This document shows, one piece after another, positions 1-9,367 of a stretch of DNA of 64,000 nt; the stretch's first letter is position 1, and every line of letters begins with the position of its first letter. The stretch spans positions 1,550,001 through 1,614,000 of the forward strand of contig NZ_LT907782.1 in NCBI RefSeq assembly GCF_900206265.1, read 5' to 3'. The position numbers and the translations under genes are program-made. Source of the DNA: Nitrosomonas ureae (GTDB lineage: Bacteria > Pseudomonadota > Gammaproteobacteria > Burkholderiales > Nitrosomonadaceae). A model generated the notes under the pieces. That model was not told the DNA's origin. It saw nothing but the letters and a program-made list of their open reading frames with translations, and searched no databases.

Positions 1-87
1 ACTCAAATGCTGATGGAAAAATGAGCAGAATGCGCACTTAACTGTCTTGATTGAAAGAACATTATCATTTAATGGGTTACGAGATAA

Positions 88-1323
88 ATGAAAAAGAATA
101 ATCGAATCCGGGCACTACTCAAGGCGGCTGAAGCAATGTCCCAAGGTGATTTCACATCAGATATTCCAACCGGAAACGACGAGATTGGTCAACTTGGAAA
201 ATCACTGGAGAAATTATCCGGTTACCTTCAGAAACAACTGGAAAGAAGTCAATCCCTTTATAAGATTATGGTCGAATGCAACCACAATCTTCATCTGATC
301 GATGTTTTGAACCATATCTATGAATCTTTTCAGGATCACCTGCCTTACGATCGAATTAGCCTGGCGCTACTTGAGAATGATGGAAACAAACTTAAATTAC
401 ATTGGTCACGCGCCAAATATGATCCATTGATATTAAATATCGGGCTCACTATCCCCACGTCTGACCACAGCGTTCTAGCAATTACAAACCCTAAAGAGAT
501 GCTCGTTATCGATGATTTAAGCTCATACCTGGAGAAACACTCAAAATCCCGCCTTACGCAAGCCATTTTTAGTGAAGGAATCCGTTCCTGTCTTATTTGC
601 CCCTTGCTTGCCGGCGGCAAACCGATCGGGTTTATTTTCTTTTCCAGTCGCGATAAAAGTGTCTACAAAGATTTGCATTCACATCAGGATCTGGCGTTGC
701 AAATCGCCAGTCAAATATCCGTTTTGATTGAGAAAAACCAATTATACCAAGGAGTCAAATTAAACAAACAGCTCAAGGCTCAGAAAAAATCACTCGAACA
801 ACGCGTCACGCACGATGCACTGACTGGTTTATTCAACCGCCCCGGCATATTTGACATTCTGCACAAACAAATCCAGCGCGCCAAACGCGGAGGCTATGGC
901 ATTGCAATCATCATGATTGATATCGATCACTTTAAAGCTATCAATGATACTTATGGTCATCTTACAGGTGATGCGGTCTTATGCGAAATTGCCAACCGGC
1001 TGACTCAATCAGCCCGCTCTCATGAATACATCGGACGCTACGGGGGTGAAGAGTTTCTGGCAATTATCTCGCCATATAATCAGGACGGCGCATTGAGAGC
1101 TGCGGAAAGATTTCGTAATGCAGTCGCTTGCAAAGAAATTAAAGCCAATGAAACATTTGTCTCCGTAACAATCAGTTTGGGTGTGGCAATCAGTGCGGAA
1201 GCAGAAACGTTGGATGAGAAATGGCTATTAAAAAAAGCAGACGAGGCATTGTACCAAGCCAAGCATAAAGGTAGAAATCGGGTTGAACTGGCAGACCATA
1301 TAATGATTGAAAAGATTTCTTAA
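88..1323 (+). CDS. Soluble GAF-GGDEF diguanylate cyclase with a HAMP remnant
   Basis: Predicted to make cyclic-di-GMP from two GTP. Residues about 5-50 read as the second half of a HAMP linker (AEAMSQGDFTSDIP, NDEIGQLGKSLE), residues about 65-210 as a GAF sensor domain and about 245-405 as a GGDEF domain with the active-site loop GGEEF at 319-323. The inhibitory RxxD site just before the loop reads RSHE, so feedback inhibition may be weakened. There is no membrane segment: an in-frame TAA sits directly before the ATG, so the usual transmembrane sensor in front of HAMP is absent. A strong hairpin follows the gene. Function is firm at family level; the signal sensed by GAF is unknown. Confidence 0.85.
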   Translation: MKKNNRIRALLKAAEAMSQGDFTSDIPTGNDEIGQLGKSLEKLSGYLQKQLERSQSLYKIMVECNHNLHLIDVLNHIYESFQDHLPYDRISLALLENDGNKLKLHWSRAKYDPLILNIGLTIPTSDHSVLAITNPKEMLVIDDLSSYLEKHSKSRLTQAIFSEGIRSCLICPLLAGGKPIGFIFFSSRDKSVYKDLHSHQDLALQIASQISVLIEKNQLYQGVKLNKQLKAQKKSLEQRVTHDALTGLFNRPGIFDILHKQIQRAKRGGYGIAIIMIDIDHFKAINDTYGHLTGDAVLCEIANRLTQSARSHEYIGRYGGEEFLAIISPYNQDGALRAAERFRNAVACKEIKANETFVSVTISLGVAISAEAETLDEKWLLKKADEALYQAKHKGRNRVELADHIMIEKIS

Positions 1324-1394
1324 TTCATATTGTCAGATCAAAGCTGAGCTATACTAATTAAGAAATCTCCAAATAATTCCAATTTATCAACCTT

Positions 1395-1427
1395 TGACAA
1401 GCCCTTACCATAGTCAAGGGCTTGTCA
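1395..1427 (+). terminator. Rho-independent terminator after the diguanylate cyclase gene
   Basis: Perfect 12-bp arms (TGACAAGCCCTT and its complement) around a 9-nt loop, followed on the plus strand by TTTTG. It lies between two convergent genes, 72 nt after the plus-strand stop and 12 nt past the minus-strand stop. The minus side lacks a T run, so it should work mainly for the plus-strand gene. Confidence 0.75.
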
Positions 1428-1438
1428 TTTTGCAATGA

Positions 1439-2818
1439 CTAATCCGCAGTTCTCGCGGTATCACTGCCACCTTGTGAAGACGTTACCGTAACGCGTGCTG
1501 GCGGTACCAGGAATGCATCCGCCCCCGATAGCACCACTTCATAACGTCCGGGAACACCCACTTGCGGCATTAGGAACGCAGCGGCCCCTATACGCAGCGT
1601 AAGTTCAGGGATAGCGCCCGCAGTCGGGCTTATCTTATCACTCGAAAAGGCCACAACCTTTATTTCTCCCGTCGCCTTTGTCCAAGTTACCAGACTAATT
1701 CTCACATCGTCAATAACATCGATATCTTGCACGGTTTGTAAGCCGTTGGTACTTGTGGCAGTAACCGTTACTTGGTCAGGTACAGAAAGACCATTGGCCG
1801 CATTCAACGTTGCGCGCTTGAAAAAGGTACTGGCATCATCGAATGTCATTGGCCCGTTTTGATTCGCCTGGGGTATACCACTAAGTGCAACAGTGGCGGT
1901 GATCGGCGCTTTCACCCAAACATTGATACGAGCTGTCGTATTACCGGTGGTCGCGTTTGTGGTACGGAAATAAGTAGCGCGCACAGGTTCAATTCCTGGC
2001 GGGGTATTAGCTTCGTCATATATTTTACCTGTTACAGAAAATAAGTTGGTCTCAACAAAATTCTGCCCGGCACCATCCAGATCCACACCCACCGGACCTT
2101 CGATGCGGAAATAATTAACACCGCAATGACCGCCGATTACTTCATGATCAATATTAGGATCACCCACATAACCGTCCGGTGCAAACGGTGCAATATCCGG
2201 ATCCCAGATCAGGAAAGGACCCACCTCACCACTTAACATGGTTTCAAATGGTGCGGCGCCACCGATATCGCGAGTCACATTAATAGCGCGCGTACCGGCC
2301 GTAGCATCATAAACCTCCGGCGCACAGTTTCCGTCAACTTCATTGAGAAAGGGGTGCCAGATTTTATATTCACCAGCAACCGGTATATCAACTCGGATAC
2401 GTATACGCCCAAAAGCGAACTGATCGTTTGGTGCAGGATCTCCCGCGCCATAAGCTGCCTCCAAAGCCAGCACTAGATTAGCTCGCCCTCCTCCTGCCAG
2501 ATTCAGAGTGGCACCAGCCGACCACCAAAACGCCTCCGCGCCAAAGCCGGTCGCTTCGGATGTTGCATTGCCTGGAATCACAGGGTCGAAGAAACACATA
2601 CCCGTAGCTCCATCGCCATCCAAACATAATTGCAAAACAGTGCCGTTAGTGTCGGAAAACCAGGTCGGGAAATGATTCACTGGGGATATTAAACCCTTAC
2701 CGGCTAACGACGCATTGGCTGATGGCATACTCAGTCCCATCATTGCCACCACAAAGACAAAAGCAAAACCCACTTTCTTGCCTATGTCAGTAATTTCTTT
2801 TATTTTAAAGAGCTTCAT
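1439..2818 (-). CDS. Secreted protein of unknown function
   Basis: A 459-residue protein with an N-terminal charged stretch, a hydrophobic core (FAFVFVVAMMGLSM) and a likely signal-peptidase site after SANA. The mature part is rich in Gly, Ala, Thr and Asn and predicted beta-rich; the C-terminal third (valine/threonine-rich, ending near VTVTSSQGG) resembles an Ig-like or Big-type beta domain, but no catalytic motif was recognised. Four or five cysteines in the first half may form disulfides. The ATG has a good ribosome site (GGAGGA). It follows the SCO1-like gene by 150 bp on the same strand and may be part of the same copper-oxidase transcript. Function not assigned. Confidence 0.7.
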   Translation of the reverse strand: MKLFKIKEITDIGKKVGFAFVFVVAMMGLSMPSANASLAGKGLISPVNHFPTWFSDTNGTVLQLCLDGDGATGMCFFDPVIPGNATSEATGFGAEAFWWSAGATLNLAGGGRANLVLALEAAYGAGDPAPNDQFAFGRIRIRVDIPVAGEYKIWHPFLNEVDGNCAPEVYDATAGTRAINVTRDIGGAAPFETMLSGEVGPFLIWDPDIAPFAPDGYVGDPNIDHEVIGGHCGVNYFRIEGPVGVDLDGAGQNFVETNLFSVTGKIYDEANTPPGIEPVRATYFRTTNATTGNTTARINVWVKAPITATVALSGIPQANQNGPMTFDDASTFFKRATLNAANGLSVPDQVTVTATSTNGLQTVQDIDVIDDVRISLVTWTKATGEIKVVAFSSDKISPTAGAIPELTLRIGAAAFLMPQVGVPGRYEVVLSGADAFLVPPARVTVTSSQGGSDTARTAD

Positions 2819-2968
2819 GATTCAACGTCCTCCGTTTAAGGGATAGTTTTAAGTAATTCATAACTATCCAACATAAATATTATCTTTCTCATTGCTATCG
2901 TGATTAAGGAAGCTCCGACTTTATCGCAGGATTTATTCAGAGCTTCCCTAACACTTAAGCACGTACTT

Positions 2969-3658
2969 CTAAGTGTGCGCCTCTGCGGTATGCACAACCT
3001 TTGGATCCAGATGATTGATGGTTGCCATGATTTGCCATGGATCAGACAATGCGGGCGCCATGCTCCAGCGTTTACGTTCATCGTTGCCAATGCGCACCAT
3101 GCCGGTATGATTTTCCTTGATGTTATCGACGTCTTCCTCGACATCATAAAAACCCAGCCGGTAGCGGATCAATTCGATATCTTCCGGCGCGCCCGTCAGA
3201 AACTTCCAGCCGTCCTGGATGCCATAGCGATCAGCATATTGCTTGAGCAATTCCGGCGTATCGCGCTCAGGATCCAGCGTGATGGAGTACATGAAAACAT
3301 CGCGACCTGCACGCTCGCCCAACATATTCCGCACTTCCCGCAGATTCGCCGTCGATTTCGGGCAAATGCCGGAGCATTGCGAATACATCATGTTGATCGC
3401 AACCACTTTGTCGCGGATCAGGTCATCATAAAACCTCACCGCCTCGCCTTCATGCGTGTATAGCGTAACGTTCGGAAACGGCGCGGCGCTATCCGCCGGT
3501 TTGTATTTTCTGATATTGGGATTAAGCGCAGGCTTAGCTTCACTGAAACCCAGCTTCTGCCAAGCCGAATTCAATCCAATCAAACCCAATGCCGCCAGTC
3601 CCATGCCAGCCAGTATTTCCCTGCGTGAACCCACGGGTTCGTTATTTTCCTTATTCAT
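2969..3658 (-). CDS. SCO1/SenC-family copper/redox protein, Tat-type signal
   Basis: Thioredoxin-fold SCO protein, predicted to act in the periplasm as a copper chaperone or thiol reductase for a copper enzyme. The metal/redox motif CSGICP (CxxxC) and the downstream conserved histidine region (ENHTGMVRIG) are present. The N-terminus carries a twin-arginine-like motif (SRREIL) followed by a hydrophobic segment, unusual for SCO proteins and matching the Tat signal of the neighbour. The ATG is preceded by GGGGGA. It starts 21 nt after the multicopper oxidase gene, so the two are almost certainly co-transcribed, and it may load copper into that oxidase. Length (229 aa) is normal for the family. 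Confidence 0.85.
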   Translation of the reverse strand: MNKENNEPVGSRREILAGMGLAALGLIGLNSAWQKLGFSEAKPALNPNIRKYKPADSAAPFPNVTLYTHEGEAVRFYDDLIRDKVVAINMMYSQCSGICPKSTANLREVRNMLGERAGRDVFMYSITLDPERDTPELLKQYADRYGIQDGWKFLTGAPEDIELIRYRLGFYDVEEDVDNIKENHTGMVRIGNDERKRWSMAPALSDPWQIMATINHLDPKVVHTAEAHT

Positions 3659-3679
3659 GATATCCCCCTCTCTCTTTTC

Positions 3680-5524
3680 TTAACCCAGAATATCCCAACG
3701 CACCATCATGGCGTGGTCTTCATGGATCATATTATGGCAATGCATCACATACTTACCAGGGAAATCCCGGAACCGCATGAATAGTCTCACTTTCTCATTC
3801 GGTCCCAACCGGTAAACATCCTTGCGCCCTCTCTCATGTACAGGGACAGGCACTTCGATGCCATCCACGTAACGATTGAGGATTAGCCCTTCTTCGAAAT
3901 GAATATGCACCGGATGACTCCAGCCGCCGGACGGATTATCCAGTTCCCAGATTTCAAAGCTGCCCATAGCCATATTCGCACCCGCAGAGCGGACGTTCAC
4001 AAATTTGTCATTGATCGCCCACATACCGTTTTTGCGCTCAAAGCGCCAGTATCTGACCGGAGCCGTCGCGATCTCCGTAGCGGTCGGTCTGCGGATCGGG
4101 CGCAGCTTGGCCGGAACCTGACTGACATCCGGTTCATCCGGCTCGCGATCAACGATGAATTTGAGTACCTTCATTCCCGGTGCTTTGACACCTTTGGGCC
4201 CGCGCGAGCTGGTTTGCTCCCAGCGATTCACCAGGTAGAGTTCCGTTCCTAACGGATACAAAGAAAAATCCACCACGATATCCGCACGCTCGGCCACGCC
4301 CAGACGGACGTTCTTGCGGTTCAGCAGCGGCTTCGGCAGCAAATTGCCATCGTTGGCGATATAGGTGAAAGACTGTTGCACATTGTTGGCCGTAACCAAA
4401 TGAAACTGATAAAAACGTGCTATGCCTGCATTAAGCAGGCGAAAACGGTATTTACGGCTTGCCACCTTGAGTACGGGTTCAATAATACTGTTGACCGTCA
4501 CTTTGTCACCCAGTGTGCCTTCCGAATTCATCTCTTCGAAAATATGCATGCCGTTAGCGTCAAAACGCTTATCCTGAAAAGCTAACGGATAATCATAAGC
4601 ACCGCTGGGCAATCTTAAAGCGACCGGATTAGGATCATGCTCGTCACCTGAATCCAGCTCATCGTAAAGCAAGTAAAAACCGGCCAAACCACGGTTGGCA
4701 TTGGGCGCGGTAAAATCCAGACAGTGATCGTGGTACCACAGCGTTCCCAACGCTTCACGCTTATCACCACCCACGGGGTTTTTGGCACTTTTTGGAAATT
4801 CATCGTATCCCGCATAGACATTGGGATAAAAATGATCCTTGAATTGACCTGGCCCACTCAGCGTTGGTCCTGCCTTAGTTGCACTGAAATAATCCCCTGG
4901 GAAACCATCGCTCTCGGAAGGTGTATGCAAGTTATGCAAATGCATACTGATTTCCGGCGTGCCGAAACCCGTATGATTATCCGGTAACTCATTATATAAA
5001 CGCACTATTACTGGGCGCCCATAACGCGCATGAAAGGTGGGATTATGATAATCCCCGCCACTTGAGTTTTTACCGATATAGTGCCAGACCAATTGCCTCG
5101 GGTAATCCGGATGGAACTCATAATCCGTAATCGCTTCAGCTCGAAGCTCGTAAGTATCGGCCTGACCGGATTCAAGCGGATGCGCACCAAAAAAATCATC
5201 CCAACGCTGATGATCGTTACGCCCGCATTCTCCATTTTCGGTATTAGCGACCCCCTGTGGAGGGAAAGCGTCATTGGACAAATCAGTTTGTTCCAGCGGC
5301 TCAACCTCCTCCGGTAATTCTCTTTGCCAAGGCCGGGTGGGCGGGCTAGGTGGTAACGATTCATCCGGAATGGCTTGTGCTGAGCTTTCACGCGAAGTTA
5401 AAATGGCCGGTGCGGCCAGAATCGTGGCACCCGTTGTTTTAAAAAACGCACGCCTTGATTCATTGGATGGAGAATCCGAATCAGCGACGTTACCCCGATT
5501 GGATTCATACTCTCCATTTTTCAT
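3680..5524 (-). CDS. Tat-exported multicopper oxidase (CotA/bilirubin oxidase-like)
   Basis: A 614-residue three-cupredoxin oxidase that would couple one-electron oxidation of a phenolic or metal substrate to oxygen reduction. All four copper-ligand motifs are visible: MHLHNLH, LWYHDHC, HPVHIHFEEG and a C-terminal HCHNMIHEDHAMM, the last supplying the type 1 Cys, His and a Met axial ligand. A Tat motif (SRRAFFK) and hydrophobic stretch begin the protein, so it is exported folded. The domain spacing and the SMHLHNLHTPS context resemble the spore-coat CotA / bilirubin oxidase branch rather than CopA or nitrite reductase. Co-transcribed with the SCO1-like gene. Natural substrate unknown. Confidence 0.9.
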   Translation of the reverse strand: MKNGEYESNRGNVADSDSPSNESRRAFFKTTGATILAAPAILTSRESSAQAIPDESLPPSPPTRPWQRELPEEVEPLEQTDLSNDAFPPQGVANTENGECGRNDHQRWDDFFGAHPLESGQADTYELRAEAITDYEFHPDYPRQLVWHYIGKNSSGGDYHNPTFHARYGRPVIVRLYNELPDNHTGFGTPEISMHLHNLHTPSESDGFPGDYFSATKAGPTLSGPGQFKDHFYPNVYAGYDEFPKSAKNPVGGDKREALGTLWYHDHCLDFTAPNANRGLAGFYLLYDELDSGDEHDPNPVALRLPSGAYDYPLAFQDKRFDANGMHIFEEMNSEGTLGDKVTVNSIIEPVLKVASRKYRFRLLNAGIARFYQFHLVTANNVQQSFTYIANDGNLLPKPLLNRKNVRLGVAERADIVVDFSLYPLGTELYLVNRWEQTSSRGPKGVKAPGMKVLKFIVDREPDEPDVSQVPAKLRPIRRPTATEIATAPVRYWRFERKNGMWAINDKFVNVRSAGANMAMGSFEIWELDNPSGGWSHPVHIHFEEGLILNRYVDGIEVPVPVHERGRKDVYRLGPNEKVRLFMRFRDFPGKYVMHCHNMIHEDHAMMVRWDILG

Positions 5525-5609
5525 GATGATGCCCTCCTACTCTACAGTTATTTTTAAATTAACACTTTGGGTGCGTCTTCATTATGTATAGGCCCTGTCA
5601 AACTTATAT

Positions 5610-5646
5610 TGACATCCATCAAATTGCTTTTATTTGATGGATGTCA
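5610..5646. promoter_or_regulatory. Perfect 15-bp inverted repeat upstream of the multicopper oxidase
   Basis: Arms TGACATCCATCAAAT and its exact complement are separated by 7 nt (TGCTTTT). The repeat ends 86 bp before the oxidase start. No T run follows on the minus strand and nothing upstream needs terminating, so an operator or a transcript hairpin is more likely than a terminator. The protein that would bind is unknown. Confidence 0.5.
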
Positions 5647-5762
5647 CTCCCTTATTTGAGACTTCTGGCACTGATAAATGTCATTTTTTTAAAATGACCA
5701 TACGTGCATGATTAAGATTAAGGATTTGTTTGATGGATAAATAGCTACAAGATGTTAATTCA

Positions 5763-5786
5763 CCGTATTAACAATTGTTAACACGG
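5763..5786. promoter_or_regulatory. 24-bp near-perfect dyad, candidate operator
   Basis: The sequence runs from CCGT to ACGG around the self-complementary core TTAACAATTGTTAA; only one symmetric pair breaks the dyad. A 24-bp palindrome with no loop is typical of a homodimeric regulator's binding site. It lies about 240 bp from the oxidase start and about 350 bp from the response-regulator gene's stop. Confidence 0.5.
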
Positions 5787-6139
5787 CTGATTAAAGTAGA
5801 TACAACTGGGATTATTCTCCAACTCCTTGTTGGAAAAAGACAATATGTAGGATTTTGCTTACACTAAAAAGTGTTTGCTCTGAATAACCTGGGTCATTAG
5901 CCAAATTTTAACACACGATACGCCTTCTCAAATCAATTGAATATCGTTTGCTTGGCCACTAAACGTAATAAAATTGGGATACGTCCTTTTGCTTTATATT
6001 CATGGGAAAAATCTCTGAAATCAGATCATAAGCATTGACTTTATCTAACCAACAGATCTCATTACTTACAGCCGAAATAGCTACTGAACGTGTAGGGAAT
6101 GCTTTACATTTAATTACAAAAAATGATACCAACGGACAA

Positions 6140-6817
6140 CTAGCCCAATCCTTTTTCCTTAAAAAGCAGTGCCAGCTGCAAGCGACTGGAAATATGCAAT
6201 TTGGAATATATGCGGTTGAGATAAACCCGTACCGAACCTTCGGTAATCTGTAATTCCCGCGCGGCCAGTTTACTGCTATAACCTTTTGCAATTAAAGCAG
6301 CCAAAGACATTTCACGGCTGGATAAATGTGCAGATATTATTTTATGCGCGGATTCGCGTTGTAAGATTTGTTCGAATGCCATCCTCATGGAACGGCGATC
6401 CAACCATTCACCGCCAGCATGTACTTTCTTTAAACATTGCGGGATCAGTGAAACAGACATTTCTTTCAGCACAATACCTTTAACTCCCATTCTGATCAGA
6501 TCGCAAGTCTCAGACTGGTTGACTGTTGCAGTATAAACCACTATTTTGATCTCGCTTCCAAGTGCTGCTTGGACTTGCTTGATCTGAATGAGCCCATCAA
6601 CGCCAGGACTATGAGGATCAATCAATACGATGTCAGGTTTGTTCAGCTTCAATACCTCTTGAATACTATCTGCAGAACTCAGCATACCCACAATTTCCAA
6701 ATTGTCATCCTCTTCAAGAATAACGCTTAGTCCAAATAAAACAATCGGATGCGGATCAACCACAAGCACTTTGATACGACTGCTAGGCAATAAGTTTTGT
6801 ATCCCTTCGGTAAACAT
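6140..6817 (-). CDS. Orphan NarL/FixJ-type response regulator
   Basis: A receiver domain (about 15-130) is followed by a LuxR-type helix-turn-helix (about 160-222; REMSLAALIAKGYSSKLAA, then TEGSVRVYLNRIYSKL). The phospho-acceptor is Asp67 (VLIDPHSP), with Thr96 and Lys118 in the expected places. The N-terminal acidic pair reads D21-P22 instead of D-D, which may weaken metal binding. No histidine kinase is adjacent, so its partner is encoded elsewhere or it responds in another way. It ends just downstream of the palindrome-rich region before the copper oxidase operon, which is a possible target. Confidence 0.85.
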   Translation of the reverse strand: MFTEGIQNLLPSSRIKVLVVDPHPIVLFGLSVILEEDDNLEIVGMLSSADSIQEVLKLNKPDIVLIDPHSPGVDGLIQIKQVQAALGSEIKIVVYTATVNQSETCDLIRMGVKGIVLKEMSVSLIPQCLKKVHAGGEWLDRRSMRMAFEQILQRESAHKIISAHLSSREMSLAALIAKGYSSKLAARELQITEGSVRVYLNRIYSKLHISSRLQLALLFKEKGLG

Positions 6818-7202
6818 TGATGCCTACAAATTAAGAGTAAAGATCAGACAGCTCATTCTTGCTTATCTATTGTGAAAATTTCATAAATTCATAATCGAAA
6901 TTTTGTTAATTTATCGCGAAGCTTCCGTGAGTACCTACAAAAAGCTAGAAAGCATCTTATTTATCAGTTAATATCGCATACGCGGAAAATGCTGGAAATT
7001 TAGGCTATATCACAACACACGACTGTGATAAATCACACATCTAATACTCTTCATAGCATTAGAAATACAAAACCGGACATACCCTAAAAACAAACCCATC
7101 ACCCCTTTTGCACCAAATAACAAAACCAGAAACTGAATTGAGCAAACAACGCTATCAAGCAGCAACTTGTCTTAAAGTATATTTCCTATACCATACCATA
7201 AT
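6818..7202. other. 385-bp divergent intergenic region before lysS
   Basis: This stretch separates the minus-strand response regulator from lysS and should hold both promoters. The only clear pattern is a cluster of TGTGAT/ATCACA half-sites at 7008-7037. No RNA gene or small ORF was seen. No Shine-Dalgarno sequence is visible directly before lysS. Confidence 0.5.
7008..7037. promoter_or_regulatory. Cluster of three TGTGAT/ATCACA half-sites
   Basis: TATCACA, 9 nt, TGTGATA form an everted pair, and TGTGAT-AA-ATCACA forms an inverted pair that shares the middle half-site. The half-site resembles those bound by CRP/FNR- or GntR-type regulators, but the spacing is not canonical for CRP. Position is 166 bp before lysS and about 190 bp before the regulator gene. 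Confidence 0.35.
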
Positions 7203-8708
7203 ATGATGCAAGAAAATCCACCGATCAATCATGATGAAAATCAAATTATTGCTGAACGCCGCGCCAAGTTGACTGAAATACGTCAGATCAACAAAGCGTT
7301 TCCCAACACCTTCAGACGCGAGCACTTAGCTTCAGAGCTATATCAACAATTTAATGTGTTCTCCAAAGAAGAGCTGGAAGAACAGTCAGCTGTGGTAAAA
7401 ATAGCAGGACGTATGGTGCTGAAGCGCATCATGGGTAAAGCCAGTTTTGCAACCATTCAGGATATGAGTGGACGTATTCAGTTGTATATCTCGAACGATT
7501 ATACCGGAGAAACTGCGCATGCGGCATTCAAGCATTACGACTTGGGTGATATCCTGGGCGCCCAAGGCGCTTTATTCAAAACCAAAACTGGCGAACTCTC
7601 CATTCGCGTCACTGAGTTACAATTATTAACAAAATCCTTGCGCCCTTTGCCGGAGAAATTTCATGGCTTGGTCGATCAGGAGCAAAAATATCGGCAACGC
7701 TACCTTGATTTAATTACTAACGAAGAAACCCGTAGGGTATTCACTATTCGTTCCAAGGTCATCCAGGCAATTCGTGAATTCTTTGTTGAACGCAATTATC
7801 TGGAAGTTGAAACGCCAATGATGCATCCGATTCCCGGAGGCGCATCGGCAAAGCCCTTTTCCACGCATCATAACGCCCTGGACATGGCGTTATTCTTGCG
7901 CATCGCACCTGAACTGTATCTGAAACGCTTGGTTGTTGGCGGCATGGAAAAAGTTTTTGAAATTAATCGCAATTTTCGCAACGAAGGGATCTCCACACGG
8001 CATAATCCTGAGTTCACCATGCTGGAATTCTATGAAGCTTATCAGGATCATACCTACCTGATGAACTTCACCGAGCAAATGCTCGCATATACCGCGCAAA
8101 AAGTACTGGGCACCACGCACCTTACCTACCAAGGCAAGACGATGGATCTATCCAGACCATTCATGCGCCTGACCATCATCCAGGCCATCCAGAAATTCCA
8201 TCCACACTATACTGCCGCACAATTGAATGATCGTAATTATCTGATCGAAGCATTGAAGGGATTGAAGATTCACTGCAATCCAAACGATGGGCTCGGTGGT
8301 TTGCAACTATCGCTGTTCGATGAAACCACCGAGCATCTGTTGTTTGAACCCACATTCATCGTTGATTACCCGGCGGAAGTATCTCCTTTAGCGCGGCGTA
8401 ACGACAACAACCCTGATATCACCGATCGTTTTGAGCTGTATATTGCCGGACGTGAAATTGCTAATGGATTTTCTGAATTGAACGATCCGGAAGATCAAGC
8501 GGCACGTTTCCTGGAACAAGCCAAAGCCAAGGATGCTGGCGATAGTGAGGCGATGCATTATGACGCAGACTACATCCGTGCATTGGAATACGGCTTACCG
8601 CCCACAGCTGGCGAAGGTATCGGCATCGATCGCTTGGTCATGCTATTAACTGACAGTCCGAGTATTCGCGATGTCATTTTGTTTCCGCAATTAAGACGGG
8701 AAGATTAG
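7203..8708 (+). CDS. lysS: Lysyl-tRNA synthetase, class II
   Basis: Charges tRNA-Lys with lysine in the cytoplasm. The anticodon-binding OB domain (about 60-150; [20 protein letters not shown]) precedes the class II catalytic core with motif 2 ([14 protein letters not shown]) and motif 3 ([14 protein letters not shown]). Length (501 aa) is standard. Two adjacent ATG codons start the frame and neither has a clear ribosome site, so the mRNA may be leaderless or the start weakly initiated. The last 4 bp overlap the convergent HAD hydrolase gene, leaving no room for a terminator between them. Confidence 0.97.
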   Translation: MMQENPPINHDENQIIAERRAKLTEIRQINKAFPNTFRREHLASELYQQFNVFSKEELEEQSAVVKIAGRMVLKRIMGKASFATIQDMSGRIQLYISNDYTGETAHAAFKHYDLGDILGAQGALFKTKTGELSIRVTELQLLTKSLRPLPEKFHGLVDQEQKYRQRYLDLITNEETRRVFTIRSKVIQAIREFFVERNYLEVETPMMHPIPGGASAKPFSTHHNALDMALFLRIAPELYLKRLVVGGMEKVFEINRNFRNEGISTRHNPEFTMLEFYEAYQDHTYLMNFTEQMLAYTAQKVLGTTHLTYQGKTMDLSRPFMRLTIIQAIQKFHPHYTAAQLNDRNYLIEALKGLKIHCNPNDGLGGLQLSLFDETTEHLLFEPTFIVDYPAEVSPLARRNDNNPDITDRFELYIAGREIANGFSELNDPEDQAARFLEQAKAKDAGDSEAMHYDADYIRALEYGLPPTAGEGIGIDRLVMLLTDSPSIRDVILFPQLRRED

Positions 8709-9367
8709 CGCAAACTGATTATCGGCCAGCCATTGCTTTCTGCATGGCTCTTCAGTGTAGGGTCCGGATCGACGGCAACCGGGTGCGTTACTTTGCAGAG
8801 CAAGGGCAAATCATTGAGCGAATCGCTATAAAACCAGCTACGGAGAAATGATAACCAAGTCAGATTGTGCGCATCCAGCCATTTCTCCAATCGTTCAACT
8901 TTTCCTTCCCTGAAAGAAGGTGTTCCGGACACCCGGCCCGTAAATTCCCCATCTTTCTCTTCCGGTTCGGTCGCGATCAAATGACTGATGCCAAGCGCCT
9001 GGGCAATCGGGGCCGTGACAAAACTATTCGTGGCGGTAATAATGATACATAAATCATTATCCAGCATATGCTGCTCGATTAGTTGCCGCGTTCCTGGCGC
9101 AATCAGCGGTATAATTTTCTTACACATGAATTCACTGCGCCAAACTTCCAATTGAGCACGTGGATGGCGGGCCAGGGGTTTTAACTGAAAATCCAGAAAC
9201 TCGTGTATATCCAGCGTTCCCGCTTTATATTGCTCATAAAATTCAATGTTCTTGGCCTCGTGCAGCTCACGATCCAACGCTTTCTTTTCTATCAAAAATT
9301 GTGCCCACTGAAAATCACTATCGCCTGCGATTAACGTGTTATCCAGATCAAATAATGCTAAATTCAT
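8705..9367 (-). CDS. HAD-IB family phosphatase (SerB-like)
   Basis: Haloacid dehalogenase-type phosphohydrolase. Motif I (FDLDNTL, residues 6-12) supplies the nucleophile Asp and acid/base Asp; motif II is in IIITATNSF and motif III in [10 protein letters not shown]. The pattern and 220-aa size match HAD-IB enzymes annotated as phosphoserine-phosphatase-like; the substrate cannot be read from sequence. It starts inside the hda stop codon (ATGA overlap), so translation is probably coupled. This HAD gene commonly follows hda in betaproteobacteria. Confidence 0.88.
   Translation of the reverse strand: MNLALFDLDNTLIAGDSDFQWAQFLIEKKALDRELHEAKNIEFYEQYKAGTLDIHEFLDFQLKPLARHPRAQLEVWRSEFMCKKIIPLIAPGTRQLIEQHMLDNDLCIIITATNSFVTAPIAQALGISHLIATEPEEKDGEFTGRVSGTPSFREGKVERLEKWLDAHNLTWLSFLRSWFYSDSLNDLPLLCKVTHPVAVDPDPTLKSHAESNGWPIISLR

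Larger units (their letters stand above)
5525..6139. other. 615-bp intergenic region upstream of the copper oxidase genes
   Basis: No supportable gene. It lies between the minus-strand response regulator gene and the oxidase operon, and holds two notable palindromes (listed separately) plus a smaller 8-bp repeat at 5680-5698 (GTCATTTT, 3-nt spacer, complement). The density of dyads suggests operator sites for the oxidase operon. No convincing -35/-10 pair was assigned. Confidence 0.6.

Noticed and set aside
2951-2976. 7-bp inverted repeat at the end of the SCO1-like gene
   Set aside because: Long loop, no T run and overlap with the stop codon make a terminator unlikely.
2900-3463. 187-codon plus-strand ORF opposite the SCO1-like gene
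   Set aside because: It is antisense to a clear coding sequence, has no ribosome site and no recognisable domain.
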